DNA of 64,000 nucleotides from Nematostella vectensis (Eukaryota; Cnidaria; Anthozoa; Actiniaria; Edwardsiidae): contig NC_064035.1 in assembly GCF_932526225.1 (NCBI RefSeq), positions 9,783,296-9,847,295 of the forward strand. The letters run 5' to 3'. Below the pieces are notes generated by a model. That model was not told the DNA's origin. It ran no database searches and saw nothing but the letters and a program-made list of their open reading frames with translations. A program made the translations under genes and the position numbers. This document shows, piece by piece, positions 11,440 to 33,200 of this stretch. Numbering within the stretch: position 1 is the first letter of the stretch; every line of letters begins with the position of its first letter.

Positions 11440-12030
11440 ACGACGTTACTTTTCAGTCTTTTGTGCGGCCAGAAGTAATTGTGGAGTGATACTTAAAGGA
11501 ATTACAGAAAGTTCATCCCGAACTTCACTCAAGTGGCTACTCCGCTCACAGATCTCACAAAGAAAGGGCACCCAAACAAAGTAGATTGGGACATAAGCAG
11601 CAAGATGCCTTCCACAAAAGTGAAGGAAAACCCAGGACAAGCACCTATCCTCCGCCTACCAGATTTTACCAAGACGTTTATTGACAAGCTGATGCATGAT
11701 GTAGGAGTTGGAGCTGTGCTTATGAAAATACACCAGGATGGAACAGTCCCTGTGCGATACGCAAGTCGGAAACTACTGGAGCAAGAGAAGAATTATGCAG
11801 TAATAGAAAGAGAATGCTTGGCAATCGTATTTGCATTGAAGAAATTCAAAGATTTCCTTTATGTCAAAGAATTCATCCTGCAAACGGACCATATGCCTCT
11901 AACTCATATACAACAAGCCAACACCGAAAGCCGGCGAATAATGAGATGGGCCTTATTCCTGCAGAACTACAGATTCCAAATCCATGTGGTAAAAGGTGCA
12001 GACATCATTTGGCGCTGACTACATGAGGAG
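11440..12030 (+). pseudogene. Gypsy-type retrotransposon RT/RNase H fragment
   Basis: The frame reads 'KFIPNFTQVATPLTDLTKKG' (RT-connection region of Gypsy pol), then 'DVGVGAVLMK' and 'VRYASRKLLEQEKNYAVIE', 'ECLAIVFALKKFKDFLY' and 'ILQTDHMPL', which are RNase H blocks with the catalytic E and D. It ends at a frame break just before the usual D-Y-M-S-R end of RNase H. No LTR, protease or integrase accompanies it, so it is an isolated piece unrelated to the Gypsy copy at 46140-50818. Confidence 0.75.
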
Positions 12031-12060
12031 CGCAAAATATAGTTTAGTTTGTTATTAGCG

Positions 12061-12185
12061 GGGCCAGCGCGGCCGTAGGCCACGAGCGGAGCTCCATAGG
12101 TATAGAAATATGGTATAACTAGGCGACTTGGTTTTGTGGTCATTGCGCGAGTACCCTGTGGTGTCACTCGCCAGCCAGCCAGTCA
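12061..12185 (+). repeat. Interspersed repeat, copy 1 (gagctccatag motif)
   Basis: The core 'gagctccataggtatagaaa' followed by tatggtata recurs in diverged form at 53548-53580 in a Cyclin Y intron. Both copies are followed by text containing 'gcg..aa' and a 'gtcactcgc' / 'gtgactcgc' block. This is probably a short interspersed repeat with no coding. Confidence 0.5.
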
Positions 12186-13364
12186 GTCAGCCGCGCAACT
12201 CCCTGGCCTCACACAGCCCCGTAATGGCGGCTAAATACAAGCACGGAGCAAGGGAAAAGTTCTTGTCATGTGTTGATTATTTCTTTTTGCCTCAAATTTT
12301 GTGACTTAAGGATAAAGTCAACTAGAGGAGATCTACTAACATTCATTCACGCCAAGATTTATGTAAGGATATGTCTGGTTTTTGCTAGTAAATTTAAGTA
12401 AGTAATAGTTCACATTAAAAAGCGAACACAACCACAAGAAAGCGACAAAATGCAAGGTGAGTTTAAGATGACGATTTCTATTGTCTATTGAGGATATGAC
12501 AGTTATTGGGCTTTTTGTTGTACTTTTTGTTTGCTTTGAGAATGAGCATAACACCTTTTGTTTTGACATTCTCTATCTTCATTCTTGATTCTGTTGAATA
12601 TTTCATAAAGGCTAACCAATATCGTGTTGCATTTGTCATATACTGGTAAAGAAGACTGTTCTTGTCTTTATATCCTGTGCTCTTAGTCCTAACAGATACA
12701 TATCCTTAGAAGATACAGCAACTTTTTCAACTTACAAGAGAAATTTTCCTTACCGAGGATAAAAACAAAACAAAATTCAACCCCTATTGCCAATATGTAT
12801 TGTTATTGTCTGCATCTTACATCTCATGTGTTTATTTTTTTTTTCAAATATTTGTGGAAATTAGTTAGATTATAAATGTCTTGATGAAAAGATTGTTTTG
12901 AAAGAAAAGTCACTCTTTTATGAACCAGGGACTACCTGAGGGCCAAGATGAATGCTAAAGACTGGAAGACATGAGAATTGAAAACCATGTCTTGAAAGAC
13001 ATGTCTGAAAGACAGTAGGGAGTTCTTATTCACTAGTCATTTGATACCCCCACACACATGGTCCCAGGAAAGGGTGGAGGATTAGACTTTAATAAAAGCC
13101 TGTCTCCAAGTTTAGAGTCAAAAACAGTCAATACCACCACCCCTCTTGATATATTCTGGTTAAAAAGTAATCTAAAACCTCACATTAACCCCTGACTTCC
13201 CCAGGACCATAAGGGAGGGGGCTCAAAATGACTAGGGCATTACTATGTGATTTAGCAGTACACACTCAATAGGTTTTTTTAGAACAAGATACTTATATTA
13301 TATAAAACTAAAAACATAATTTTGCTTTTTATATTAAAAAAATCTGTAGCGAAAACAGTTTTCT
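12186..13364. other. Non-coding interval, no gene seen
   Basis: AT-rich sequence without supported ORFs. It contains an 18 bp perfect palindrome-like hairpin (catgtcttgaaagacatg) at about 12989-13006 and purine-rich simple sequence. Nothing else stands out. Confidence 0.5.
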
Positions 13365-14470
13365 ATTAACCTAAAGATATGGGAAAGGGGATATTTTAGG
13401 AAAGTACTGGATATAATTATCACATTATTGTTATTATATTTTCTTTTCAAACATTTAAAGAAGAGTCATATTTCTTCCTTTCCTTCTCCCTGTTGACTAT
13501 TTTTATGCAATTGATGCTCTTTGCTATTTCCCCTCTACACCAAAAATAAATTAATAAACAGATTTGATTTTGAAATTAGAAATTTTCATTTAGTACTTTC
13601 ACTTATATCTTCTTTTTAGGATTTCCTTTCCAAGTCTCTTTTCCATTACATTTATTTTAAAGGTTTAGATTTATTTCATTAAAATGGTTGGATCCAGGGT
13701 TTCTAAAAACACCAAAATATGATGCATTACTGGATGTATATTTGTATATATTAATTCCCATGGGGATGGAAAATCACCACTTAAAATGGTACATTAAAAC
13801 TTCAGTATTGCACTTATCTAAAATTGTGTCTGACACTATATTCTATCTTTGAAATCCTGTTTCATCCATTACTTGTTCTTCGCAAGGACAAAGCTTGTCA
13901 GAATGTAGCTTTACAAATGTACTTTAATGGAACTTTTATTAAGGGAAGGGTTTTTTAGGGCTAGATACTTAAACTTTATAACACTAGCAACAACCTTGTT
14001 CTTTTTCAATAATAGAATTCTGTTCACATAGCTTGGATAGCATAGACATGGCCTCTTTAGAGGCCTGTGGTGATGAAAGGGTTAAGATAATGGGAAAGGG
14101 AAAATGTCAAGAAATGCTCAATCAAATTATTTTCATTACTGTTATATTTTTTTCAACAAACCTTTAAAGTTTGTTGGCCACTATATAGTAAATGGTGGGT
14201 GCACCAATATGTAATGCATGAAAGGAGATATATTTTTGGATTTTAATTTCCAGACATTTTTCTGAATATTCGGTCCAATGAAGGAGAGAATCGCCACTAA
14301 ATCAATACATAAAAATTACAGTATGGCATCTAAACAGTCTAAATATATTATTTCAAATCTCTGGAATGCTGTTACATCCGTGACCTATTCTGCACAAGGG
14401 CAAAGCTTGTCGGAGTATTGTTTTGATTAAAAAAAATCTTTATAATGGAACTTCTATGATGGGACATGAG
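13365..14470 (+). repeat. Diverged direct duplication of a ~0.4-0.6 kb segment
   Basis: Landmarks recur in the same order in 13365-13960 and 14070-14470: 'gatatgggaaaggg' / 'gataatgggaaaggg'; an attattgttatat-type stretch; 'aatttccagacat' versus 'attaattcccatgg' blocks; 'cttatctaaaa' / 'catctaaacag'; 'caaggacaaagcttgtcag' / 'caagggcaaagcttgtcgg'; and 'ataatggaacttctat' / 'ttaatggaacttttatt'. The copies differ by many substitutions and indels, so the event is old. No coding was seen. Confidence 0.55.
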
Positions 14471-16016
14471 AATTTACCATTAGACTCTTGACAACTTTGA
14501 CAGCCATATTCACACCAGGAATTGTGTTTGTTAACTTTGATGTACTGCATAATTTAAATTATTGAATAAGGCCTGGATCCATTTGGTTGGTACAATAAAT
14601 AAATCTCAGTAAACAGCAGGATCCTAGATCCCCCAAAAATACCTCAATCAGTCAACACAAAAGGTGTTCAATGCTGGCTCCGCTTTTAGGCAGTGCCTAA
14701 ATCTATATATTAGGCATCACTTAAAAATACCAAAGAGAACTTGTTCTGTTAACATTTTTTTTAAGGGGTCTTGCATAAATCTGGCTTTTGGAAGACGTGC
14801 GAACTGCCCCACACAAATCCTAAAGAATATAAATTTAACCCTTGCAATTGAATGACCAACCAATCTATGAGCTCGAGCACTTCACTTCTTTACGAGAACT
14901 TCTAGTAATAGGCCTAACGACAGTACATATATTGCAGTTCACTAAACCGTACGGTTAGGCGACCTGTTATTGGACTAAAAAATGAAAATATTGTAACCAT
15001 TTTACCTTAGAGTAGACAACACATTTCTGATGAGCAATGATGCAGACAGTGCCGTTGTCAAACTGAGATTTCTTTAAACTTTGTCGAGTTTTCGAGGCAG
15101 TTAGAAGTCAAGCCATATTCGAGTCATCCATTCGCATTCCCTCGTGGGTGACTTCACTTTGAGTGCCTCATAGCCCAATATCAGCTTCAATTTCCTGTTA
15201 GCCTCTACTTCCTCGCATTTCCTGGTAATAGATGTTGGAGAATTGGATATTTGATAAAGTAAACCGAAGAAATAAAATATAAAAAACATCGCTCTCTCTT
15301 ACCTTTGGACACGATGAAGTTGGGGAGCCAAACTCATGACTCCAATGACCGTAAGTGATAGCGGGAATGGGAATGGTTTGTACCAGGAGCCTTGTTTGTA
15401 CCATGATGATTGTATCATGATGTTTTAGTCCGTGGGCCAGAAAGTGAACCCCCCCCCCCCCCCCTCGGAGTTTTTGGGAGACATATATCATCTGATAGCC
15501 TACGTGAAGCCGCTGACTCGCGAAATAATCATCTGAAAGCTCTTTCCATAGTGATTCCAAAAATATATGTTTACGCTTCTAAAAGCTCTGGGTATGGCGC
15601 TAAGGCGTGGTCGAGTTACTACAGTTAAAAACCACAGGGTACCCACGTCGGATTTTTCGAAAATAATTGTTTAACTGAACTAAGATTTAGAAAAAGTAAG
15701 CCAAACATTACATTATTGCATCTTAAGGTCCATTTTATTTAATTTAGTGAAAAATCTGCTAAGAAAAAGAGCCTGGGAAGGTTTTTGGGGTAACACAAAG
15801 TACCTTGCTGGTACTTCTACTCAAATTTTGAAACTGTTATAGAGTTAGCAATAAAGATTCCTGTTCATAATCAAAGAAATATCTGTAGGAGTCAGTTTAT
15901 ACAGTAAACACCCATGTGTAAGAACAGTAAATTATGTTAATTTGAAAATTGTCTTGAGACCTACGTAAAACAGCACAAGCATCCCATTTTTTTTTTTCTA
16001 ATATGTGTGTGCTTAC
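14471..16016. other. Non-coding interval, no gene supported
   Basis: Only short open frames occur, none with a recognisable domain. A C-run of about 16 lies near 15449-15464. A block at 15101-15560 has a minus-strand frame of 120 codons, but its codons and homopolymer glycines give no sign of selection. Confidence 0.5.
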
Positions 16017-17396
16017 CAGGGGCTCATAAGTAGGGGCAATCAACTTCCCCACATTCTGGTACTATATAGGTGGACTTTAAAAGCACACTGGCATACACAC
16101 ATTGGCACCAGTCGGGCCAAGACGGGACGCTAGCACAGTCTATTACCCGTGCAGTTCGGCAACCATGGACAGCTGTTTCGTCCTTATGTAGGACTCGTCA
16201 GCATGGCATAGCCGGTTTGCCTCAGTTAAACTTCATCGGCAAAAACACTGCAGGGCGACTTCGACTCGAACGAAGTGCTTTAAACCACAGCTTAGATCCA
16301 TGTGGGATCTAGAGATGCGACCGGGCTAGCGTGATGCCAATTGTGCGGATCACGCATGCGACCTTTGCTAGTCTAAAACTCCGTCGGATAGCCAAACTAT
16401 CCTTGCGAGTATGTATACATAAATATGGACTTTAAAAGCACACTAGCATACACACATTGGCACCAGTCTAATAAGGACGAAACAGCTGTCCATGGTTGCC
16501 GAACTGCACGGATAATAGACTGTGCTAGCGTCCCATCTTGAAAGAGTCTGAAACTGTTTGAGTGACAGCATCATCGTTCCATCAAGAACTTTTTTGAAAG
16601 ATTTTACTAGGGCCATTACTATAGTGATGTCCATTACTATAATGATGGCAAGTATTATTTCGAGCCAGGATGACATATATGCATGCTTTAATACACTCCT
16701 GGCCTTTTTTGCAATGATTTTAAATCTTATTATGATTTTTGGACAGCCAAGAGGTCAGTTGCCAAGAGGTTTTTACAATTTCTTACCAAATCAGGGCAAG
16801 TTAAGTCCTGGGCAGGTGATGAATGTTGATATTCATGCGCATCATGACTAAATTCTTTCTTATACAAACACAATTTACTTACAGTTTTGAAGAGCTGGTT
16901 TAATGTAAATGTAAAAAAAAAAACAAGACATAAACTTCCGTATGTTACTTCTTACACTATTGTTAGTTAACTGGCAGTATCAAACACCTTATGAATGATA
17001 ATATGGCCTCTCAGCGAGAGAATTTCGAGATCGAAACAAATTATCACTTATTTCCGAATTTATATTGCTTTGCAAGAGCAAGAAAAAAATGTCCTCGTAA
17101 CAACGTTTGAGTCCACTTATGGAGAAATAAATCGTCCAAGGCTAGTAAAAAAATGTTTCTTTCTTTGTGACAAAAAGGATTCAGAAATAAGATGGCATAT
17201 GACGAGGTAGGAAGACTTTGAAAAGCAAGCGTCGTTTTTCCCCTTCTCGGCCGCCATTTTGGATTCCTTGAGACAAAGTCAATTTTTCCGCCCTGCCATC
17301 TGATTGGCTAATCCGCACGTCTAAAAATAGCCTGATCCTAGGAAATGCCGTGACACTTACATGATACAGATGATTGCCCCTACTTATGAGCCCCTG
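16017..17396. mobile_element. Non-autonomous hAT-like element, ~1.38 kb
   Basis: The ends are a perfect 26 bp inverted repeat: 16017-16042 begins CAGGGGCTCATAAGTAGGGG and 17371-17396 is its exact reverse complement. CAGGG termini are typical of hAT transposons. The flanks read TGCTTAC on the left and TGCTTAAC on the right, consistent with the 8 bp target duplication of hAT elements if one A has been lost on the left. No transposase frame exists inside. The interior carries the nested A-B...A-B' repeat at 16071-16540. Confidence 0.8.
16071..16540. repeat. Nested direct/inverted repeat inside the hAT-like element
   Basis: A 43 bp block A (16071-16113) recurs directly at 16426-16468 with one mismatch. 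Immediately after it, a ~70 bp block B (16118-16187) recurs inverted at 16471-16540 with two mismatches. The order A-B-spacer-A-B(inverted) could result from a flip of a palindromic insertion or be a composite MITE. The RNA of either strand would form a long stem of about 70 bp with a ~283 base loop. Confidence 0.85.
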
Positions 17397-17458
17397 TGCT
17401 TAACAACAAAAGTATGCATTGATAAAAAATAAATCGAGGAAAATTTAAATTGTTGTTA

Positions 17459-17464
17459 TTTATT
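17459..17464 (-). terminator. Polyadenylation signal, MRPL2
   Basis: AATAAA on the minus strand, about 190 bases after the MRPL2 stop codon and just outside the hAT-like element. It is the first canonical signal downstream. Confidence 0.5.
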
Positions 17465-17649
17465 TAGTCTTATCTGAATATCACAACTCCCATTTTTTTT
17501 TAAGAACAATAGTTTTAAAATGGCAAGGCAGGATAGGAATAGTCTCAATCTAGTTTTTTTTTTCTTGAGCCATGACGTCATTGTTTTCTTACTGTAGTGA
17601 GCTAAGACATTAGAACAAGTTTGGGGACTTGGGTGATGCAGCATGGGTA

Positions 17650-18519
17650 TCACACCCTCTTCTTCTTCCAATGAGTTCTGTCCATACCAGTTTGTCCTTT
17701 TGGTCTTCTATTAAGCCACCTGTTCCTTCCAGCTTTACCAATAACTCGGTTCTTGCGTTCAATATTTGACACTCTACCTACAGATGCCAAACATTTGCTA
17801 CTGACTTCTTTTTCAACTTTTGATGGCAGTCGTACCACTGCAGTCTCATTGGTCTTGCGAATTAGTTGTGCTGAGGTGCCTGCTGCCCGGGCAAGCTGTG
17901 CTCCTTTTCCTGGATACAACTCAATGTTATGAACAACTGTTCCTATAGGTAGAAAACAGAGAGGGTAGGCATCACCAGGCTTGAGTAAGGCTAGTGATTC
18001 TGGCTTCCCTCGCGATGCTGTCATCACATCCCCAACTTGTATTTCATCAGGCGCTATCACTAGTTTTTCCTGGTTACTACCATTTCCAGCCACAAGTGCA
18101 ATCCTTGCAGACCTGCAAGGGTCGTACCCAACTTGTAATACTTTGTCCTTGATAGGTGTGACTGCCTCCCCAGTAATGCATAATGGAGCTCGAATAAAAT
18201 CTATGATGCGATAGTTCTGACTATGTCCACCCCCGCGATGTCTGAGGACTATTTGCCCCGAGCTGTTCCGACCAGATCTCCCCTTGTGTCTTCTCACCGT
18301 ACCGTCTTTTAGCGACCTAGGGAGTGGAATATTGGGAATGCTTCTGGGGACCTTCATATACGAGTATTGTGTCCTTCCATCTAAAGAAGAAGACGTCGAG
18401 AAACACAAGCTTTGGTGAGCGGACAGTCTAGCGAGAGTAGCTCGACATGGCAGAGGAACCAAGCCGGGGTTCGACCCGGTGGAAATGAAGAGTCGCTTTA
18501 CTAAACTCGCCATAACCAT
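17650..18519 (-). CDS. MRPL2: Mitochondrial large ribosomal subunit protein uL2m
   Basis: A single-exon gene of 289 codons, close to the ~305 of human MRPL2. The product is a core protein of the mitochondrial ribosome large subunit. The N-terminal ~45 residues are Arg/Ser-rich without acidic residues, as in a mitochondrial import signal. The L2 RNA-binding domain follows with 'GRNSSGQIVLRHRGGGHSQNYR' type spacing (around residues 80-105), then the KOW-like domain with 'IGTVVHNIELYPGKGAQLAR' (about 193-212) and 'GKAGRNRWLNRRPKG' near the end. The last ~15 residues are basic, and the bacterial NPVDHPHGG loop is absent. Two ATGs lie two codons apart (18517-18519 and 18511-18513); the outer one is used. 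It is head-to-head with NDUFS1 and probably shares its promoter. Confidence 0.93.
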   Translation of the reverse strand: MVMASLVKRLFISTGSNPGLVPLPCRATLARLSAHQSLCFSTSSSLDGRTQYSYMKVPRSIPNIPLPRSLKDGTVRRHKGRSGRNSSGQIVLRHRGGGHSQNYRIIDFIRAPLCITGEAVTPIKDKVLQVGYDPCRSARIALVAGNGSNQEKLVIAPDEIQVGDVMTASRGKPESLALLKPGDAYPLCFLPIGTVVHNIELYPGKGAQLARAAGTSAQLIRKTNETAVVRLPSKVEKEVSSKCLASVGRVSNIERKNRVIGKAGRNRWLNRRPKGQTGMDRTHWKKKRV

Positions 18520-18770
18520 AGAGACTGAAAAATAGAAACTACAGAAGTTAGACCCATAGAAAACAATCTCTTGTTTATCAACTCTTGGATGGTTAATTCT
18601 TGTCCTTGAAAATTAAATTATTTTCACTATACCTTTTTTGCCTTACAACGCGACTTATAAGATGGCCGCTGCTAATGGTGGAGTCCGCTGAGTGGGCTCA
18701 TGTTATGTAACTTCAGCTCCCGGATGTTACAGAGAAGTGGCCGCCATCTTGGAGTGGTCTCGTTTGTATA
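18520..18770. promoter_or_regulatory. Bidirectional promoter of MRPL2 and NDUFS1 with YY1-like sites
   Basis: The gap between the MRPL2 start and the NDUFS1 5' region contains AAGATGGCCGC at 18659-18669 and, in opposite orientation, GCCGCCATCTTGG at about 18740-18752. Both match the YY1 core (AAGATGGCGGC) that is frequent in promoters of nuclear-encoded mitochondrial genes. No TATA box is apparent. The transcription start is not directly visible; 5' UTR exon(s) of NDUFS1 must lie between here and 19025. Confidence 0.55.
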
Positions 18771-19025
18771 TTAGCCAAAGAAGCTCATTTGCGAGCTTCC
18801 AGTTAAAGGTACAGCTTAAAGATTCTCTAGTTAATGCACCCTTTGTTCTGTCTAACTGCATTACGATTCTTATGGGGTTATTTAGTCCTGGTGATCTTGT
18901 ACATCATGTTTGCCTTAAAACCAATGAATGTGTAACCAAAGTATGTTATGTAGGTTCTTATTGATTTATATGAAGTATAATTCTGTAGAGTCATTATGTT
19001 TCTCCATCATTCTCAGCCATAGATT

Positions 19026-29514
<10,489 letters not shown>

Positions 29515-29783
29515 GCCAACTACCCTCAAGCTTATCAGATACCCGTGCTATCAATCGCTATCACTGTCAATATCTCGAACGCGTTATTTGTATCAGTGCT
29601 GTGGACTGGGGCACGCGATTGCTTTCCTAACTGAATTGTATTTCACAACTCTTTTGTGCACGGCTCGTTTGACTTGTCTGTGAAGCTGATCAAACATCGT
29701 TTTATCTGAGCCTGAGCGGTTCTCTTGCAGCCCCTAGCTGCAAGATATTTTTGTAAAGTAATTATTAAGGTGAGAGTTACATT

Positions 29784-29789
29784 AATAAA
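29784..29789 (+). terminator. Polyadenylation signal, NDUFS1
   Basis: AATAAA, 270 bases after the NDUFS1 stop and the first canonical signal downstream. The interval 29790-30221 has no gene; it includes a (gc)n run at 29880-29888 and a T-run near 29923. Confidence 0.6.
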
Positions 29790-30221
29790 ATGAAAACTTT
29801 ATTGGATCTTCTTGTACATGTGCATGTTGTTAACAGCGCGCGCTTCAACGTTATTCATGCGAGCTTGTTGGATTATTTCGCGCGCGCGTTGTGTTCGGTT
29901 TTCGCAATGTAGAGTGTAGAGTTTTTTTTTTTTTTTTATATGAAAGTGGTTTACCAAACAAACCCTAATGTCTGGACGATACTTTATCGTCTCGAGACTA
30001 AGTGAAATTATGATATACACTTTGGCCCGCGTAATGTAAGCTACCCATATATGGGGTTAATAAAAACTCTTCTAATTTGATTAACGAAGGTTAATTAGTC
30101 CTCAACGTCACAATTTGATAAGTGTACCAAACCAAAATGCAAACTTGATGTAATCTCGCGTTCTCCTCTGCGGAGGAGGGCTGATGAAAAGGGTTTTTAT
30201 TGAACGAAAAAACTCTGCACT

Positions 30222-33200
30222 ATGGTTAAGAAAGATATAAATGATGCAAGGTGCACCAAATGTGGCCTTATTCAGCCATGCCCTTGTGTAACCGACAAAA
30301 ATTTTTATGGTGCACATGACACCATAGAGGAACCGCTGGTAATATTCAACAAGAGGCCAAGACGACATACAACACCCTTGCCAGGTAAACCAATATGCGA
30401 ACTTTTCTATAGGATACCATTTCCACTCACATTGAAATTCACTTCTTAGGTGCAGAGGCATTTCAACATGAGAAAGTCTTTCGAAAACGCTCTAACATAG
30501 TAGAAGTGGCAAAAACAGCAGATAATGTTGCGAGAGCTGGAGCACACCATCAAAGATTTGCCTCCCGAACTCTGTCGTACATTCGAGAGATCTTCAACGC
30601 CAATCCAGACAACAAACTCGCGCTAAAGTTGTTCGGCAACAAGGCAGCTGTGATGCTAGAACAGAGACGACAAAGCCAACAAGGAAAAGGCGTCATTCAT
30701 CCTTTTAGCACCTTTCGATGGTATTGGGATATTCTGCTGATCATCTTCATCTTCATGCACGTGCTTCTTCTGCCTGTCAGCATTGCCTTCTTGAGTGATG
30801 ACCTCTCCATCCATTGGCTTATCCTCAATGGCGTTTCCGACGTCTTCTTTGTAGTTGACATTTTTCTGAACTTTAGAACTGGCATAGTAGATCCCAATAA
30901 TCAGGAAGAGGTTATCTTGGACAAGAAGGTGATAAGTATGATGTACCTGCGCGGTTGGTTTATCATCGATTTGGCTTCATCGCTACCGTTCGACTACGCA
31001 TATTTTATTGCTTCGTCCACAACAGAAGAACAAACCCTTCTCAGAGCTTCCAGGGCCTTGCGGATTCTAAAACTTGCTAAGCTTCTAAGTCTTTTGCGTT
31101 TGCTGCGAGTATCAAGGCTGGTTCGATACATGACAAGGTTTGAAGAGGTAAGGAATCTTAGATGATATGCTTATATGGCTAAATGTAGACAATCGTTTGG
31201 AACATTGGGAATAACAATCTTTCCCGTGTGCATCTTTTTTTTCTTTCTAGCTTTTGAATATAGCAAAAGGTCAACTTCGGATAATGAAGCTGATATGTTG
31301 TATGTTGGTGTTGTCTCACTGGAATGGATGTATTCAGTTCTTTGTCCCGTACCTCCAAGAGTTCCCTGATGACTCTTGGGTCTCCACCAGCAACCTTAAA
31401 GTAAGTCCTATAACTATAGGAAGACTTAAGACTACAGACAAGCTGTAGAACATCTAGATGGTCTGCTTAGGCGTGGTGTAGACAAGCTTTAAATCAATTA
31501 TAGCAATTAACACACAATGTTTTATTCCTTCACTAGACCGCCTCTCCTGGTGAACAGTACAGTTGGTCCTTATTCAGGGCGTTGTCTCATATGTTATGCA
31601 TCGGCTACGGACACTATCCTCCACAAAACTTGACAGATCTTTGGTTGACTGTCTGCAGTATGACCGCCGGGGCCACGTTTTACGCTGTCTTTATCGGTAT
31701 CATGTCCAGTCTCATCATGTCCATTGACTCTTCGGGCAGGCTTTTCAACGAGAAGGTATCATCGCAAGGGCGCGATATATGGAGGGGGGGTATCTCTCTC
31801 CCGCCCTAAGGAAGAAATATGAGGTGCTCTGTTATATTGTCCCCATTCTCATCAATAGGCCCCGCAGAATTTCCACTCCCTGGAATGGGCCAAAACACAG
31901 TGTTTCCCACAATCACATTTTAAGGTTATTCCCCTGTTTTACACGGCGCTATGTTCTGCGCATCGGTGCGCGCTCTTTTCGTTCGAAAATGACGGCATCG
32001 AGCGTGCGCGCGCAAACAAAATTCCCCTATTTCAGCGACAAATTCATTTTCCTTTTTTGTAGAAAGATTAAAGAATTTTCAACGACAACTTTTTGAGCTA
32101 ATGTCATAAAAAGCCTCTAAATGAGGCAACAAAGAGCCTCGAATTATCACTGACTAGGTGCACAATTTGGCGTTTTCTCTATAATCACACCTGTTGGCCT
32201 TTTTTGGTTTTGTATGACTCGTCCCGTGATTGTAATCAAAGGCCTAGCACTTGTGCAGGGGGGGGTGGGGGGTGTAGGGTTACGGGAAAGAAAAGGTAGA
32301 ACAAGCTCTGTCTTGGTGAAGACCAAGTCACTTGCTAAAAATCCCTGTGCGTTGACATGGTTTACATTGTTTCAGTTGAATCAAGTTGAAGAATATATGC
32401 GTTATCGAAAGCTCCCGTTACGGATTCGTCTTCAAGTACAAGACTTTTACGAGCATCGGTTCCACCACAAGCTGTTTGATGAGGATGCTATTCTAACTGA
32501 GCTGTCTAAGAACCTTCGTGAGGTAAGGCAAAAGAAAGTATAAATAGGGGCGTTATGAAACGTGAAAAGCCATATAGAAAATCTTGACTTGCTTATCCCC
32601 TAGAATTTCAATGAACAGGAACAGCGAAAAAAAAAAACTGTGAAAGAAATTAGAACACTTCAATGCTTCCCTTTCATTCTTTTACTCTTCCTTTTGCGCT
32701 GATTCGAATATGCGCTGACGATTTCTTTTCTTTCGCCGTTCGTTCGTCAATGAAGATAATGCCTGTGTGTTATTTCCTCCCCCAATAGACCATTCTAGTG
32801 CATAACATCAAGCCCCTCCTGACCACCGTGCCGTTCTTTAGTGGCGCCAGCATTAGCTTTATCACCGACATTGTCACCAAGCTTAAATTCGAAGTGTTTC
32901 TTAATGGGGACTACATCTGCCGCAGCGGCCATCGTGGTGATAAGATGTACTTTATCCAAAAGGGAATCGTGGATATACTGACCCGAGAAGGCGCCTTGGC
33001 GACCAGTCTTGGTGACGGTTCGCACTTTGGAGGTGACACTTTAAAAAAAATTGCCAAATAGGATATGCCAGGGAAAGCAGGTCACGAGCCTGCAAGACTC
33101 ATGCACTACCAGAGTGATTGACGATGATACACTAGCGCTTCTATTAAGCGTCCATCATTCAGACCGTGAAAGGTGGTCGCTGAATTTAGGTTGGCCGCTT

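Noticed and set aside
11446-11640. Minus-strand frame near the Gypsy RNase H fragment
   Set aside because: Shadow of the plus-strand pol fragment.
16070-16851. Short frames inside the hAT-like element
   Set aside because: They are composed of the nested repeats and AT-rich filler, with no transposase motif such as the hAT dimerisation domain.
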